Made by a program: the position numbers and the translations under genes. From NCBI RefSeq assembly GCF_036231965.1, contig NZ_CP109499.1:8308001-8372000 (forward strand): a stretch of DNA of 64,000 nucleotides, written 5' to 3'. The stretch is from Streptomyces sp. NBC_01428 (GTDB taxonomy: Bacteria > Actinomycetota > Actinomycetes > Streptomycetales > Streptomycetaceae). Below the pieces are notes generated by a model. It saw nothing but the letters and a program-made list of their open reading frames with translations, was not told the origin of the DNA and ran no database searches. Positions 50,325 to 58,549 of the stretch are shown here, piece by piece. How positions within the stretch are numbered: the stretch's first letter is position 1; each line of letters begins with the position of its first letter.

Positions 50325-51023
50325 GTGTCCGATGTCGTCTTCACCGCGGATTTCGCCTCCACCCGCCAATGGGTCGCCGGCCGCTCGTGGGCCTATCCCG
50401 ACGGTGGCCCGGTCAACCCGGGCGACGACAAGCTCGACCACCTCGTGACCGACCCGGCCTACTGCCGTACGGGAGTCTTCCGCGCGACCCGACGCTCCGA
50501 CGGTGCGTGGGACGCGGGGCTGCTCACCACCGAGGGCAGCGAGGACGCGTTCATGGTCCGCACGGGGGACGTGCTGGAGGCCCGGATCAGGCTGCCCACG
50601 GCGCTCGGTGCGTGGCCGGCCATCTGGACGTGGCGGGACGGCGGACAGGAGATCGACGTCTTCGAGTACCACCCGGACAACCCCGACCTGCTCGAACTCT
50701 CCAACCACGTCCGGAGCGCCCATCACTACTACCGGGACGAGGCGGTCCGGCCCGGTGCCCGGGTGGACCTCGTGGTCGAGTTCGGCGCCCACCGGGTCGT
50801 GTGGTGGGTGAACGGCGTCCGCGCCTTCGCCGACCGGCGCGGGGTGGGCCGACACTGGGAGGCCTATCTCATCGTCAACCTGTCGGTGTGCGGCGGGCGT
50901 TACCACCCGCCGCCCGCTCCCGACGTCGCGGAGATGGACTTCGCGGTGGACGGCCTGCTCGTCCGCAGACCCGCGTCCGACGAGCCGGACGGCGTGGCGG
51001 TGGACGTCGGCCTGTTCGACTGA
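50325..51023 (+). CDS. GH16-like glycoside hydrolase, no signal peptide
   Basis: 232 residues of concanavalin-like beta sandwich. LEARIRLPTALGAWPAIWTW precedes the GH16 catalytic pattern ExDxxE in GGQEIDVFEYHPDNPD (two Glu and one Asp). WEAYLIVNLSVCGGRY matches the C-terminal strand region. Most GH16 beta-glucanases are secreted, but this one has no signal peptide and starts at GTG 50325, so it is predicted cytosolic. It could act on an imported oligosaccharide or be a non-canonical member. Confidence 0.78.
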   Translation: MSDVVFTADFASTRQWVAGRSWAYPDGGPVNPGDDKLDHLVTDPAYCRTGVFRATRRSDGAWDAGLLTTEGSEDAFMVRTGDVLEARIRLPTALGAWPAIWTWRDGGQEIDVFEYHPDNPDLLELSNHVRSAHHYYRDEAVRPGARVDLVVEFGAHRVVWWVNGVRAFADRRGVGRHWEAYLIVNLSVCGGRYHPPPAPDVAEMDFAVDGLLVRRPASDEPDGVAVDVGLFD

Positions 51024-51168
51024 ACCGGCGGGCGCACCGGCCGAAGTCGGGCCGGACAGAACGACATTGGGCCCCGGCGGGTGCATCCGCCGGGCGATCC
51101 GGCACGGAAGTACGGCATCAGTAGCGACGTCGCGTTCGTGCACGTCGCACCGACAGGTGCCGAGGGCC

Positions 51169-51342
51169 ATGACGAATCCGCAACCGGGGCGAGAGAGTCC
51201 CGAGGCCGCGTACATCGGCCATGTGGGCAACTGCCGCACGTGTCTGCGCGAATCGGGCCGCTGCCCGCGCGCCGAGCGCCTGTGGCGGCTCTACCAGGAG
51301 TGGCGCAGCGGCTACGGCGGCCGCCCCGGCGGAGCCGAGTGA
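51169..51342 (+). CDS. Small Cys-containing protein, 57 residues
   Basis: ATG 51169 follows GAGGG. The product contains AAYIGHVGNCRTCLRESGRC, a H-x3-C-x2-C-x5-C arrangement that could bind zinc, followed by an amphipathic helix (ERLWRLYQEWRSGYGG). No family was recognised. The HxxxCxxC spacing is reminiscent of ZAS motifs, but no sigma gene is adjacent. Confidence 0.55.
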   Translation: MTNPQPGRESPEAAYIGHVGNCRTCLRESGRCPRAERLWRLYQEWRSGYGGRPGGAE

Positions 51343-51708
51343 GACCGCACCGACGACCCGCCTCGAAGGCCCACGGGAGTCCCGGTCCGGTCGCCGTACC
51401 CGGTCCGGACGATGTGAGGAAGGCGTAGGTCCACCGACCGCCCGCCTCCGGTCGAGCTGGACAGGGACGACCGGGGGCGGGTTCATGCGGTGGCACGCGC
51501 CTGACCGCGACCGGCCGGAGCCCCTGATCCGGCTGCGGGACGGAAGAGGCACGTGCCCCTTCCCGGGATGGCGCCTCGCGCGGGCCCGGCGGGCGGCGGC
51601 TCCACCAAACCGTCCGCGCGTCGGCTCCGGATATCCAGTGACCGGCGGCACGATCCCTCGTCGGCCTAGGGTGGGGCGTCGAGAACGCTCCGACGGTGAA
51701 GAGGTGTC
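51343..51708. other. Intergenic region
   Basis: This is 366 bases without a gene I can support. An open frame from ATG 51486 exists but has Arg/Pro-rich composition and no good ribosome site. The promoter of the hydrolase at 51709 presumably lies near 51620-51700. Confidence 0.4.
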
Positions 51709-52455
51709 ATGCGAGGCTCTGCGCGGATGTCCGCCCGCGACGGACTGCGTCCCGGGGCGGCCCGGACGCTGACGGCGCTGGTGCCGCACCGGCTCACGGG
51801 CGGGGACGCGGGTCCGGCACGGGCCGCGGTGCTGATCCTGCACGGCGGCAGGGCGGACAGTCGGGCGCCCTCCCGGCCCTGGCACGTCTCGGGGCTGCGG
51901 ATGCGGCCCTTCGTGCGCGCCGTCACCCGGGCCGTGCCGGACGAGGACGTCTTCGTCGGGCAGGTGCGCTACCGCGTACGCGGCTGGAACGGAGCAGCCG
52001 CCGATCCGGTCGCCGACGTCCACCGGGCCCTCGCCGAACTCACCGATCTGGTGGGGGACGTGCCGGTGGTGCTGGTCGGTCACTCGATGGGAGGCCGCGC
52101 AGCCCTGCGCGCCGCCGCCGCGCCCCAGGTGAGGGCCGTGGTCGCCCTGGCGCCCTGGTGTCCGACGGGCGAGCCGGTGGCCCATCTGCGGGACAAGCGG
52201 GTGATCGTGCTGCACGGCGACCGGGACCGGATCACCGAGCCCGCGTCGTCCTTCGCCCTGGTGCGCCGGGCCGCGAAGGAAGGATCCTCCGCGAGCGCCG
52301 TACGGGTCGCGGGCGGTGACCACGCGATGCTGCGGCGCGCGCGGACCTGGCACGAGGCCACGGGCTCGGCGGTCGCCGGTCTGGTGTCCCGCGCCGACGG
52401 CCCGGACGAGCGGCTTCCCGCCGAGGGGCCGAACGGCGAACCCGGCGTCCTCTAG
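51709..52455 (+). CDS. Alpha/beta hydrolase
   Basis: 248 residues. The oxyanion strand AAVLILHGGRADSRA, nucleophile elbow VVLVGHSMGGRAALRA (Ser), acid strand RVIVLHGDRDRITEP (Asp) and late His in VAGGDHAMLRRAR give a complete catalytic triad. It is cytosolic and small, lacking a cap domain beyond about 40 residues. The substrate is unknown. ATG 51709; ATG 51727 is an alternative. Confidence 0.9.
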   Translation: MRGSARMSARDGLRPGAARTLTALVPHRLTGGDAGPARAAVLILHGGRADSRAPSRPWHVSGLRMRPFVRAVTRAVPDEDVFVGQVRYRVRGWNGAAADPVADVHRALAELTDLVGDVPVVLVGHSMGGRAALRAAAAPQVRAVVALAPWCPTGEPVAHLRDKRVIVLHGDRDRITEPASSFALVRRAAKEGSSASAVRVAGGDHAMLRRARTWHEATGSAVAGLVSRADGPDERLPAEGPNGEPGVL

Positions 52456-52499
52456 ACCCGCGCCCGACCGGGCGGGAGGCGGCTTTCACCGGGCATGAA

Positions 52500-52724
52500 C
52501 TAGGCGGAATCCAGCCGGTCCGCGGGATCCGGACCGGGGGCGAAGGAGCGACGCGAGCCGGCCGTGACGCGCGGGGCGGACCCGGGAAGCGGACCGCCCG
52601 TGGACGGATCCCAGCTGAGGATCCACTCGAAGTCGCGCTGCAGCCGCCGGGCTTCGCTCCGGACGAGCGTCGGTATGTCGCCGCGTTCGGAGATCAGTTG
52701 GGCATAGATCGGTGCATCGTGCAC
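52500..52724 (-). CDS. Small hypothetical protein, 74 residues
   Basis: GTG 52724 with GAGGA upstream. The N-terminus MHDAPIYAQLISERGDIPTL, followed by VRSEARRLQRDFEWIL, is helical, and the C-terminal third is Pro/Ser/Arg-rich. Small proteins with a similar start and GD-P-x-VR pattern are common in streptomycetes. Function unknown. Confidence 0.65.
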   Translation of the reverse strand: MHDAPIYAQLISERGDIPTLVRSEARRLQRDFEWILSWDPSTGGPLPGSAPRVTAGSRRSFAPGPDPADRLDSA

Positions 52725-53113
52725 GTGGGGATCCTCGACTCGCTCTCAGGGCCTTCCGCGGGCCTTCCTTGCCTCGACGGTAGGGCCGCGCCGCCGACGC
52801 GGTGGTGATCCGGCCGGGTCGGCCAGAACCGGTCACGGCATGACCAACGACAGCCGACGATGTCGAACGAGCCGTCAGGGAACGCCAGTTCTTTTCGTAC
52901 CTCGAACGGCCTGCTCGCGCCGACCGGAAGTCCCGGCCCACCGTGGAGATGTGATGGAGGGAGCGGGGGCGGACGCGAACTCGCGACGGGCCCGCACCGC
53001 CGAACGCGGTCTTCCCGACGGCCTGTTCGCGCACGGGGTGTGCTCCCGTGGTCGCACAGCGGGGCGATGCGACGAAGGTCACGAAAATGTATCGGACATC
53101 TGGGACGTGGATC
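52725..53113. other. Intergenic region upstream of the riboswitch promoter
   Basis: This is 389 bases without a supported gene. It contains the promoter of the minus-strand small gene near its left end. No repeat or RNA structure was recognised. Confidence 0.4.
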
Positions 53114-53143
53114 TTCACACGGAGGTCACAACCTCGCTAGGTT
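53114..53143 (+). promoter_or_regulatory. Candidate promoter of the riboswitch-NlpC/P60 unit
   Basis: TTCACA, 18 bases, TAGGTT. A small palindrome GAGGT-CACA-ACCTC lies between the two boxes and could be an operator. Initiation here would give a leader of about 220 bases holding the riboswitch. Confidence 0.45.
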
Positions 53144-53196
53144 GACGACCAGGCCGCCCGACTCCCTCCGGCGAACGCTCGCCGGGCGGTGCGGCC

Positions 53197-53346
53197 TCCG
53201 CCGAGTCCGGCCCGTCCTCGTGGCAGCCGGAGCCGGGGACCCACCGAACCTGGGGTGAATCGGCCAACTGCCTTACGGGGCAAGGGCCGTAGGGCATACC
53301 TTCCGGAACCGTCCGCCCGAACCCGACAGCTAACCCGGTAGGCGGA
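53197..53346 (+). promoter_or_regulatory. ydaO-type cyclic di-AMP riboswitch
   Basis: The conserved ydaO core is present: GCCGGGGACCCACC, CTGGGGTGAATC, then CCCGAACCCGACAGCTAACC and GGTAGGCGGA. P1 pairs TCCGCC (53197-53202) with GGCGGA (53341-53346). In Streptomyces this motif stands in front of cell-wall hydrolase genes such as rpfA and NlpC/P60 genes; c-di-AMP binding turns expression down. The ribosome site GGAAGGAG begins only five bases after P1, so translation control is possible here. Confidence 0.9.
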
Positions 53347-53368
53347 CGACGGAAGGAGTGCCATCCCC

Positions 53369-54946
53369 ATGGCGCCGGAACGCACCGAGCCCAGCGGCGA
53401 CGAAGTCCGCCGACGGCTCGCATCCCTCTACGACCGGGCCGAGGACGACACCGGCAACTTCAACGCCACCCGCGCCCTGGCCGGCCTCTCCTCCCGGCAG
53501 GGCGACCGGCGCGCCGTGGCCCGACGGCTCACCGACCAGGGCCCGGCCGTGGAACAGCGCGGGGGTGTCGATGCCGCCCAGAGCGATCTCATGCGCCAGT
53601 GGTTCGACGGCGCGCGTTCCCGGCTGGGACCCACGGTCGCGGCCGTACTGCCCGTGGACCGGCAGCCCGACCGAGGGCGCGGGACCGCCCGGTCCGGCGG
53701 GGGCGCCGGACGCCCCATGGAGCTTCCCGCCCAAGACGTCCGCGCTGTAGCCGAGTTGACGGCTGCTCCCGTACGGGAACTGACGGCCGGCCCTGTCGCG
53801 GCGCCGGTCGCGGAACTCACCGCCCGTCCCGTCCTCGAACTGACCGCCGGCCCGGTGTCCGGGCCGACGACCGGGCGCGCCCTCGCGGTGCCGGACGGCG
53901 GCGCCCCGGCCACCGGGCCCCTTCCGGTGGTGAGCGGACCCACGCCCGCCGCCGACACGTCCTCCCCGCGGTTCCGCAAGGACCGCGCCCGGCGCAAACT
54001 GGCCGCCGCGCAGGACCTGCTGACCCGGCACAACGCGCGGCGGAGCGTGGCGGCGCCGGTCGCGTACCCGCCCCTTGCACTGCCGCCCGCGGAGACGGCC
54101 GCCCCCGCGGACCCGTACTGGCCGGCCCGGAACGCGCAGGTACCGGCCGCGACGGCCGCGTACCCGTCCGTGGCCGGTGCCGCGTGGCCGGCGGTCGAGG
54201 CCGGGTACTCGCAGGTCGAGAATGCCCCGCTGCCGGTTGCGGCCGTCGAGTACCTGCCGCCGCAGGAGATGTGGTCCGCCCCGGCCCAGCCGGTGGCCCC
54301 GGCCGTCGACGACAGCCGGTACCCGTCGTGGCCGGAACCCGTGAACCAGCCGGCGCCCGGCGCCCCCTGGTCCGCCGATCCGAACCCCGGGTACGACACC
54401 GGAAGCATCCCCGCCCTCGCGGTGCCGCCGGTCACCGGGTACGACACGGGGAGCATGGCCGCTGTCGCGGTGCCGCCGGTCGCCGAGTACGACACGGGGA
54501 GCATGGCCGCTGTCGCGGTGCCGCCGGTCGCCGGGTACGACACGGGGAGCATGGCTGCGGTCGCGGTGCCGTCGGTCGCCGGGTACGACACCCGGGCCGC
54601 CGAGGCCGTCGCGTTCGCCCGCGCCCAGGTCGGCAGACCGTGCGTGTGGGGAGCGTCCGGGCCCGGCTCGTACGACCCCTCCGGCCTGACCCAGGCCGCC
54701 TGGCGCAGCGCCGGCGTGCTGCTGCCGCGGTCGACGTCCGACCAGGCGCGGATCGGACCGGCCGTCGCCCTGGCCGGGGTCCAGCCGGGCGACCTGATCT
54801 TCTTCCACGGGGACCTGAGCCACGTGGGCCTCTACGTCGGCGACGGCATGATGGTCCACGCGCCCAGCCCCGGAGGGCGGATCACCGAGGAATCCGTCCA
54901 GCACGCAGGGCAGGCGGCGATCCACAGCGTCGTACGGCCGGTCTGA
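53369..54946 (+). CDS. NlpC/P60 domain protein lacking the catalytic cysteine
   Basis: 525 residues. The soluble N-terminus (VRRRLASLYDRAEDDTGNFN, with RQWFDGARSRLGPT) is followed by long Pro/Ala/Val-rich repeats and a C-terminal NlpC/P60 (C40) domain from about residue 405. The usual DCSGL nucleophile motif reads DPSGL, with proline at 437; H485 and H497 remain (SHVGLYVGDGMMVHAP). Peptidoglycan cleavage by the normal mechanism is therefore not expected. No signal peptide is visible, as in related Streptomyces C40 proteins with this N-terminus. It is under the c-di-AMP riboswitch. ATG 53369 with GGAAGGAG. Confidence 0.88.
   Translation: MAPERTEPSGDEVRRRLASLYDRAEDDTGNFNATRALAGLSSRQGDRRAVARRLTDQGPAVEQRGGVDAAQSDLMRQWFDGARSRLGPTVAAVLPVDRQPDRGRGTARSGGGAGRPMELPAQDVRAVAELTAAPVRELTAGPVAAPVAELTARPVLELTAGPVSGPTTGRALAVPDGGAPATGPLPVVSGPTPAADTSSPRFRKDRARRKLAAAQDLLTRHNARRSVAAPVAYPPLALPPAETAAPADPYWPARNAQVPAATAAYPSVAGAAWPAVEAGYSQVENAPLPVAAVEYLPPQEMWSAPAQPVAPAVDDSRYPSWPEPVNQPAPGAPWSADPNPGYDTGSIPALAVPPVTGYDTGSMAAVAVPPVAEYDTGSMAAVAVPPVAGYDTGSMAAVAVPSVAGYDTRAAEAVAFARAQVGRPCVWGASGPGSYDPSGLTQAAWRSAGVLLPRSTSDQARIGPAVALAGVQPGDLIFFHGDLSHVGLYVGDGMMVHAPSPGGRITEESVQHAGQAAIHSVVRPV
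54389..54592 (+). repeat. 48-bp coding repeat, four copies plus a partial
   Basis: Copies start at 54389, 54437, 54485 and 54533, with a partial one at 54581. Each encodes 16 residues of type GYDTGSMAAVAVPPVA. The middle copies are nearly identical in DNA. They form the linker directly before the NlpC/P60 domain. Confidence 0.9.
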
Positions 54947-54950
54947 GTGA

Positions 54951-54997
54951 CGGCGGGACCGGCGGCCACGGTGATGCCGTGGCCGCCGGTCCCGCCG
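54951..54997. terminator. Bidirectional terminator, 21-bp perfect stem
   Basis: 21-bp uninterrupted stem with loop TGATG (54972-54976), between the convergent NlpC/P60 gene and the gene at 55028. Confidence 0.9.
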
Positions 54998-55027
54998 ACG
55001 TTCCGGGCCTCTCCGGCCCCGTCGGAG

Positions 55028-55345
55028 TCAGAACTCGCTGTCGATTCCCGTGACGGCGGCCGGCCCCAGCGGAGCGTCGTTCTCGGAGAGGCCGCTCTCG
55101 CGCAGCGCCCCGGAGACGAGGCGTACCGCCTCCGCCTCGGCGGTGCGCCGGTCCGCGGCCTCGACCTCCAGCCGGACCGAGAACGTGTGGTTCTCGTCCA
55201 CGGTCAGCAGGCTCAGTTCCTCCGTCTCGCCCAGGTCCGTGTTCTGCGGGTCCTGGGGGCGCAGCCTGCGTTCCACGTCTGCGCGGGAGGAGTCCGAGAC
55301 GCCGTGGACGAACGTCCCGGGAACGGTGATGACGTAGGTGGTCAC
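55028..55345 (-). CDS. Hypothetical protein, 105 residues
   Basis: GTG 55345 with AGGAGT upstream. Strand-rich: TTYVITVPGTFVHGVSDSSR at the start, then HTFSVRLEVEAADRRTAEAE and a helix (AVRLVSGALRESGL). It is acidic, with no signal peptide or membrane helix. I do not recognise a named family. It is monocistronic. Confidence 0.7.
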   Translation of the reverse strand: MTTYVITVPGTFVHGVSDSSRADVERRLRPQDPQNTDLGETEELSLLTVDENHTFSVRLEVEAADRRTAEAEAVRLVSGALRESGLSENDAPLGPAAVTGIDSEF

Positions 55346-55512
55346 AAGAACTCCTAGCGTGCGTGCCCCGCGGGCCTGAGTGCGGTCGGCAGTGTGATCG
55401 CCCGTATACCCCGCATTGTGACGGTCACCCGCGCGTTCTTCGCGTCGGGCGCCCTCCGCGGCGTCCTCACGGGTGTGCCGCGCGGTGTTCGGGTGGCGAT
55501 ACGGTCGGGCCC

Positions 55513-56043
55513 ATGGCTGATGCTCGGTTGACCACCGCCTCGTTCCTCGTGCTCGGCGTCATCGACAAGCTCGGCGAGGCCAGCGCGTACGACGTCAAGG
55601 GTGAGGCGGCGCGCACGGTGGCGCCCTTCTGGTCCGTTCCGCACGCCCAGGTGTACGCGCAGTGCGACCGCCTCCTGGAGGCAGGCCTTCTCGCACAGGT
55701 GCGCCAGGAGAGCGGCCGCAACCGCCGGGTGCTCACGCTGACCGACGAGGGCAGGGCCGCGCTGCGGGACTGGCTGGACGACACCGCCTTCGTCCCGGTC
55801 GAGGCCCGGGAGCGCGGCATCCTCAAGCTCTGGTTCGGCGGCCGGCCGGACCTGCTCGGGCCAGTTCAGCTGGACGAGCACGTCCGGACGCTCGGCGACT
55901 ACGAGGTGCTGGCGGAGAGCGTCGGGGAGCTGCTGACCCGGGGGCAGCGCGACGCTCTGGAATTCGGCATCCGGTACGAGCGCATGATGGTCGACTTCTG
56001 GCAATGGGTGCAGCGGCGGGACGAGGACGCGACAGACCGTTGA
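55513..56043 (+). CDS. PadR-family regulator
   Basis: 176 residues. The winged helix opens LTTASFLVLGVIDKLGEASA, then YDVKGEAARTVAPFWSVPHA and VYAQCDRLLEAGLLAQVRQE, with wing NRRVLTLTDEGRAALRDWL. The C-terminal helical dimerisation domain (about 110-176) is typical of PadR subfamily 2 (VirR-like). A perfect 9-bp inverted repeat follows 27 bases after the stop, before the DUF2306 gene, and is the probable binding site. Confidence 0.92.
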   Translation: MADARLTTASFLVLGVIDKLGEASAYDVKGEAARTVAPFWSVPHAQVYAQCDRLLEAGLLAQVRQESGRNRRVLTLTDEGRAALRDWLDDTAFVPVEARERGILKLWFGGRPDLLGPVQLDEHVRTLGDYEVLAESVGELLTRGQRDALEFGIRYERMMVDFWQWVQRRDEDATDR

Positions 56044-56070
56044 CCCCGGCGCCCGGGCGGCCCTACCGTC

Positions 56071-56095
56071 TCGATAGTCCAAACGAGACTATCGA
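56071..56095. promoter_or_regulatory. Candidate PadR operator
   Basis: Perfect arms TCGATAGTC and GACTATCGA separated by 7 bases, in an AT-rich patch between the PadR and DUF2306 genes. It probably also overlaps the promoter of the downstream gene. Confidence 0.65.
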
Positions 56096-56128
56096 TGGTC
56101 GGTCCGCGACCACGAGCAGGGAGTCGCC

Positions 56129-57304
56129 GTGCGTCGTCCGACGGGCACCACCTGGCGCCGTGCAGCCGTCATCGCCGTCTCGGCGGTGTGCGTGGGCTAC
56201 GCGCCCATCGCGATGACCGAGCTGTGGCCGTACGCGCGACCCGGCGCACCGGCGTTCGGCGAGTGGATCCTCGGGCGCGTGGTCTCGCCCCGCTACGTGG
56301 CGGACGCCCTCGCCACCCGGATCGAGCCGTACCGCCACAGCCTCCTGCCGCTGATCGTGCACTCCGTCCTCGGCGGCCTCCTCATGCTCCTCGGGCCGTT
56401 GCAGGTGCTCACCGCCGTGCGGCGGCGGACCCGGCTGCACCGCGTCCTCGGGGTGGTCTTCGCCGTCACCGTTTACGCGTCGATGGCCGGCGCCGCGCTG
56501 TACCTGGCGCGGACCGCGCCCGAGGACGCGTTCAGCGGGGCCGCCTTCTGGATCGTGCTCGCCACCATCCTGGTGGGCACCGTCCTGAGCGTGACGTTCG
56601 GCGTGCTCTCCGCCGTCGCCGGCTATCCGGACCTGCACCAGCGCTGGATGCTGCTCTGCTACGGCTTCCTGCTGACGGCGCCCCTGCTGCGGTTCGAGTG
56701 GGGCGGCCTGCCCATGATCATGCCCGGCCTCTCCATGGTGGAGATCAACCGCGCGGCCACCATGCACCTCGGCTCGGTGGTCGCCTTCGGCGCCCTCATC
56801 GCCTCGCGCTCCCTGGACCGGCGCCGGAAGATCTCCGGCATGTCCCGGTCCTGGGCCCCGCTGCCCGTCCTGGCCGTCGCCCACCTCGCCGGAGCGGTCG
56901 CCCTCACCTGGATCGTCCGCGCCGGCCTGGACTTCGGAACCCCCGGACGCCGGCTGCTGCTCGCGTATCTCCTGCCGTACGCCGTCACCTACGCGGTCAT
57001 GGCCTCCTGCGCCCTGCGCACCGGCCGTGAGGGCCGCCCCTGGGCCCGGGAGGAGTGGCGGCTGCACTGGACGGCCCTGTGCCTGGCACCGGTGCTGTCG
57101 GCGGCCGCCGCACCGCTCTTCGAACGGACGCTGGGCCTCGACCGGCTCACGGCCGTCTCGGCGGGAGCGGCGATCGGCTGCGGCGCGCTGGCGACCACGG
57201 CGACCCTCGTGGTCAGCCTCCGCGTCATGTACGCCCGGGAGGTCCTCAAGCGGGCCGCGCCCGCGCGCGCCACGGCGCCCCGCCTCTCGTCGCCCGTCTC
57301 CTAG
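56129..57304 (+). CDS. DUF2306 membrane protein
   Basis: 391 residues, about eight membrane helices. HSVLGGLLMLLGPLQVLTAV and RTRLHRVLGVVFAVTVYASM match the DUF2306 (YozB-like) signature, with conserved His residues that may bind heme. YPDLHQRWMLLCYGFLLTAP and the Met/Pro-rich loop ending EINRAATMHLGSVVA follow. Function is unknown. It is likely controlled by the upstream PadR regulator. Confidence 0.87.
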   Translation: MRRPTGTTWRRAAVIAVSAVCVGYAPIAMTELWPYARPGAPAFGEWILGRVVSPRYVADALATRIEPYRHSLLPLIVHSVLGGLLMLLGPLQVLTAVRRRTRLHRVLGVVFAVTVYASMAGAALYLARTAPEDAFSGAAFWIVLATILVGTVLSVTFGVLSAVAGYPDLHQRWMLLCYGFLLTAPLLRFEWGGLPMIMPGLSMVEINRAATMHLGSVVAFGALIASRSLDRRRKISGMSRSWAPLPVLAVAHLAGAVALTWIVRAGLDFGTPGRRLLLAYLLPYAVTYAVMASCALRTGREGRPWAREEWRLHWTALCLAPVLSAAAAPLFERTLGLDRLTAVSAGAAIGCGALATTATLVVSLRVMYAREVLKRAAPARATAPRLSSPVS

Positions 57305-57451
57305 CGGCAAGCGGTACGCAGGCCCGTACGCGCCCGGAACCGGCGCCGCACGCCGGTCGTACCCGACCTCGCCCCGGACCTGCCCCGTACCCGACGCCGG
57401 TCCGCCCCGGCCCGACCCCGTCCTCATCGACCCGTCCGGAAACGGAACCCC

Positions 57452-58486
57452 ATGGCCAACGCATCAGATCTGCCCCGCCACGACGACACCGAGGAGGATC
57501 CGCGAAACCCACGGTCCGCAGCGGACCCGACGGGCGCGACCGGTGAGACGGGGGCGGAACCGGCCGTCGCCAAGTCCCCGCATCCCGCGGTCGCACGGGG
57601 CGAGGTTCCGGACAGCGCCGGGGAGAGCGCCCCCGCTTCTCCGGCCGGGGGCGGACGGCCGCTCACCGCGGGGGTGGCGATGCTGGCCACCACCGTGGCC
57701 GTGGTGAGCGTCCTCGTCGGCGGGCTCCTCATGGCCGTCGGCCTCACCGGACACGTCTTCGGCGCCTGGAGTTCGCCCGAGTCGCTCACGCCGGGACTGA
57801 TCGGCGCGGCGATGCTCGGCACCGCGCCGGGACTGTTCGCCGTGAGCCGGGCCCGGGCCTGGCACGAGGTCCGCACGCTCGTCCTGCCGCTGGCGATCGT
57901 CCTCGTGGGCCTCTTCTCGGTGAGCCTGCTCGACGCCGGGCACCTCTACATCGCACGCGGCGGTTCCGTCGTGCCCGTCCTGTTCAGCCTGGGCTGGCTG
58001 TTCGTCCTCGGCGTGCTCAGTGTGTTCGCCCTCGTCGCCCTGGCGTGGCAGTACCTCGCCCCCGCCCGGCCGATCGGACCGAGTACGGCGCCCCTCCCCG
58101 GATGGTCGAAACCGGCCCTGGCCGTGCTCGGGTCGGCCTGGCTAGGCATCGGCGCGGGGCTGCTGACCCGGCCGGGCTTCTGGGGCGGATTCGTGCCCTG
58201 GGCCACCAACCGTGCGGACGCCCAGGCACTCGGCGTGTGGGCGCTCGCCCTCGGAGTCGGTGTCCTCGGTGCCCTCGCCGAGGACGACCTCACCCGCACC
58301 GGAGCCGCGTTGATCGCGCTGCCGTGCACCGCCGTCACCGTGACCGTCGTCCTCGCCTGCCGCGCCTCGGCCGTCGACTGGCACTCCGGGCCGGCCCTCT
58401 CACTGGTCTGCATGGTGGCGGGTCTGCTGTTCGCGGGCGCGAGCGGCCGCGTCCTCCTCACCAGGACCTCACCGGCGCGGCCGTAG
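57452..58486 (+). CDS. Multi-pass membrane protein of unknown function
   Basis: 344 residues. A hydrophilic N-terminus of about 75 residues precedes about nine hydrophobic segments, among them AMLATTVAVVSVLVGGLLMA, LVLPLAIVLVGLFSVSLLDA, VPVLFSLGWLFVLGVLSVFA and LSLVCMVAGLLFAGASGRVL. No family or conserved polar motif was recognised. It is separate from the DUF2306 gene by 147 bases and followed by a hairpin. Confidence 0.78.
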   Translation: MANASDLPRHDDTEEDPRNPRSAADPTGATGETGAEPAVAKSPHPAVARGEVPDSAGESAPASPAGGGRPLTAGVAMLATTVAVVSVLVGGLLMAVGLTGHVFGAWSSPESLTPGLIGAAMLGTAPGLFAVSRARAWHEVRTLVLPLAIVLVGLFSVSLLDAGHLYIARGGSVVPVLFSLGWLFVLGVLSVFALVALAWQYLAPARPIGPSTAPLPGWSKPALAVLGSAWLGIGAGLLTRPGFWGGFVPWATNRADAQALGVWALALGVGVLGALAEDDLTRTGAALIALPCTAVTVTVVLACRASAVDWHSGPALSLVCMVAGLLFAGASGRVLLTRTSPARP

Positions 58487-58522
58487 CGGCACCCGGGGTC
58501 CGGGCCGCCGGTCCCACGACGC

Positions 58523-58549
58523 CGGCGCGGGTCCGTCGGGCCCGCGCCG
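58523..58549 (+). terminator. Terminator hairpin
   Basis: 9-bp stem (CGGCGCGGG) with a 9-base loop, 36 bases after the membrane protein stop. Confidence 0.65.

Noticed and set aside
51486..51772. Possible small gene before the alpha/beta hydrolase
   Set aside because: No adequate ribosome site, Arg/Pro-rich product, and overlap with the hydrolase start.
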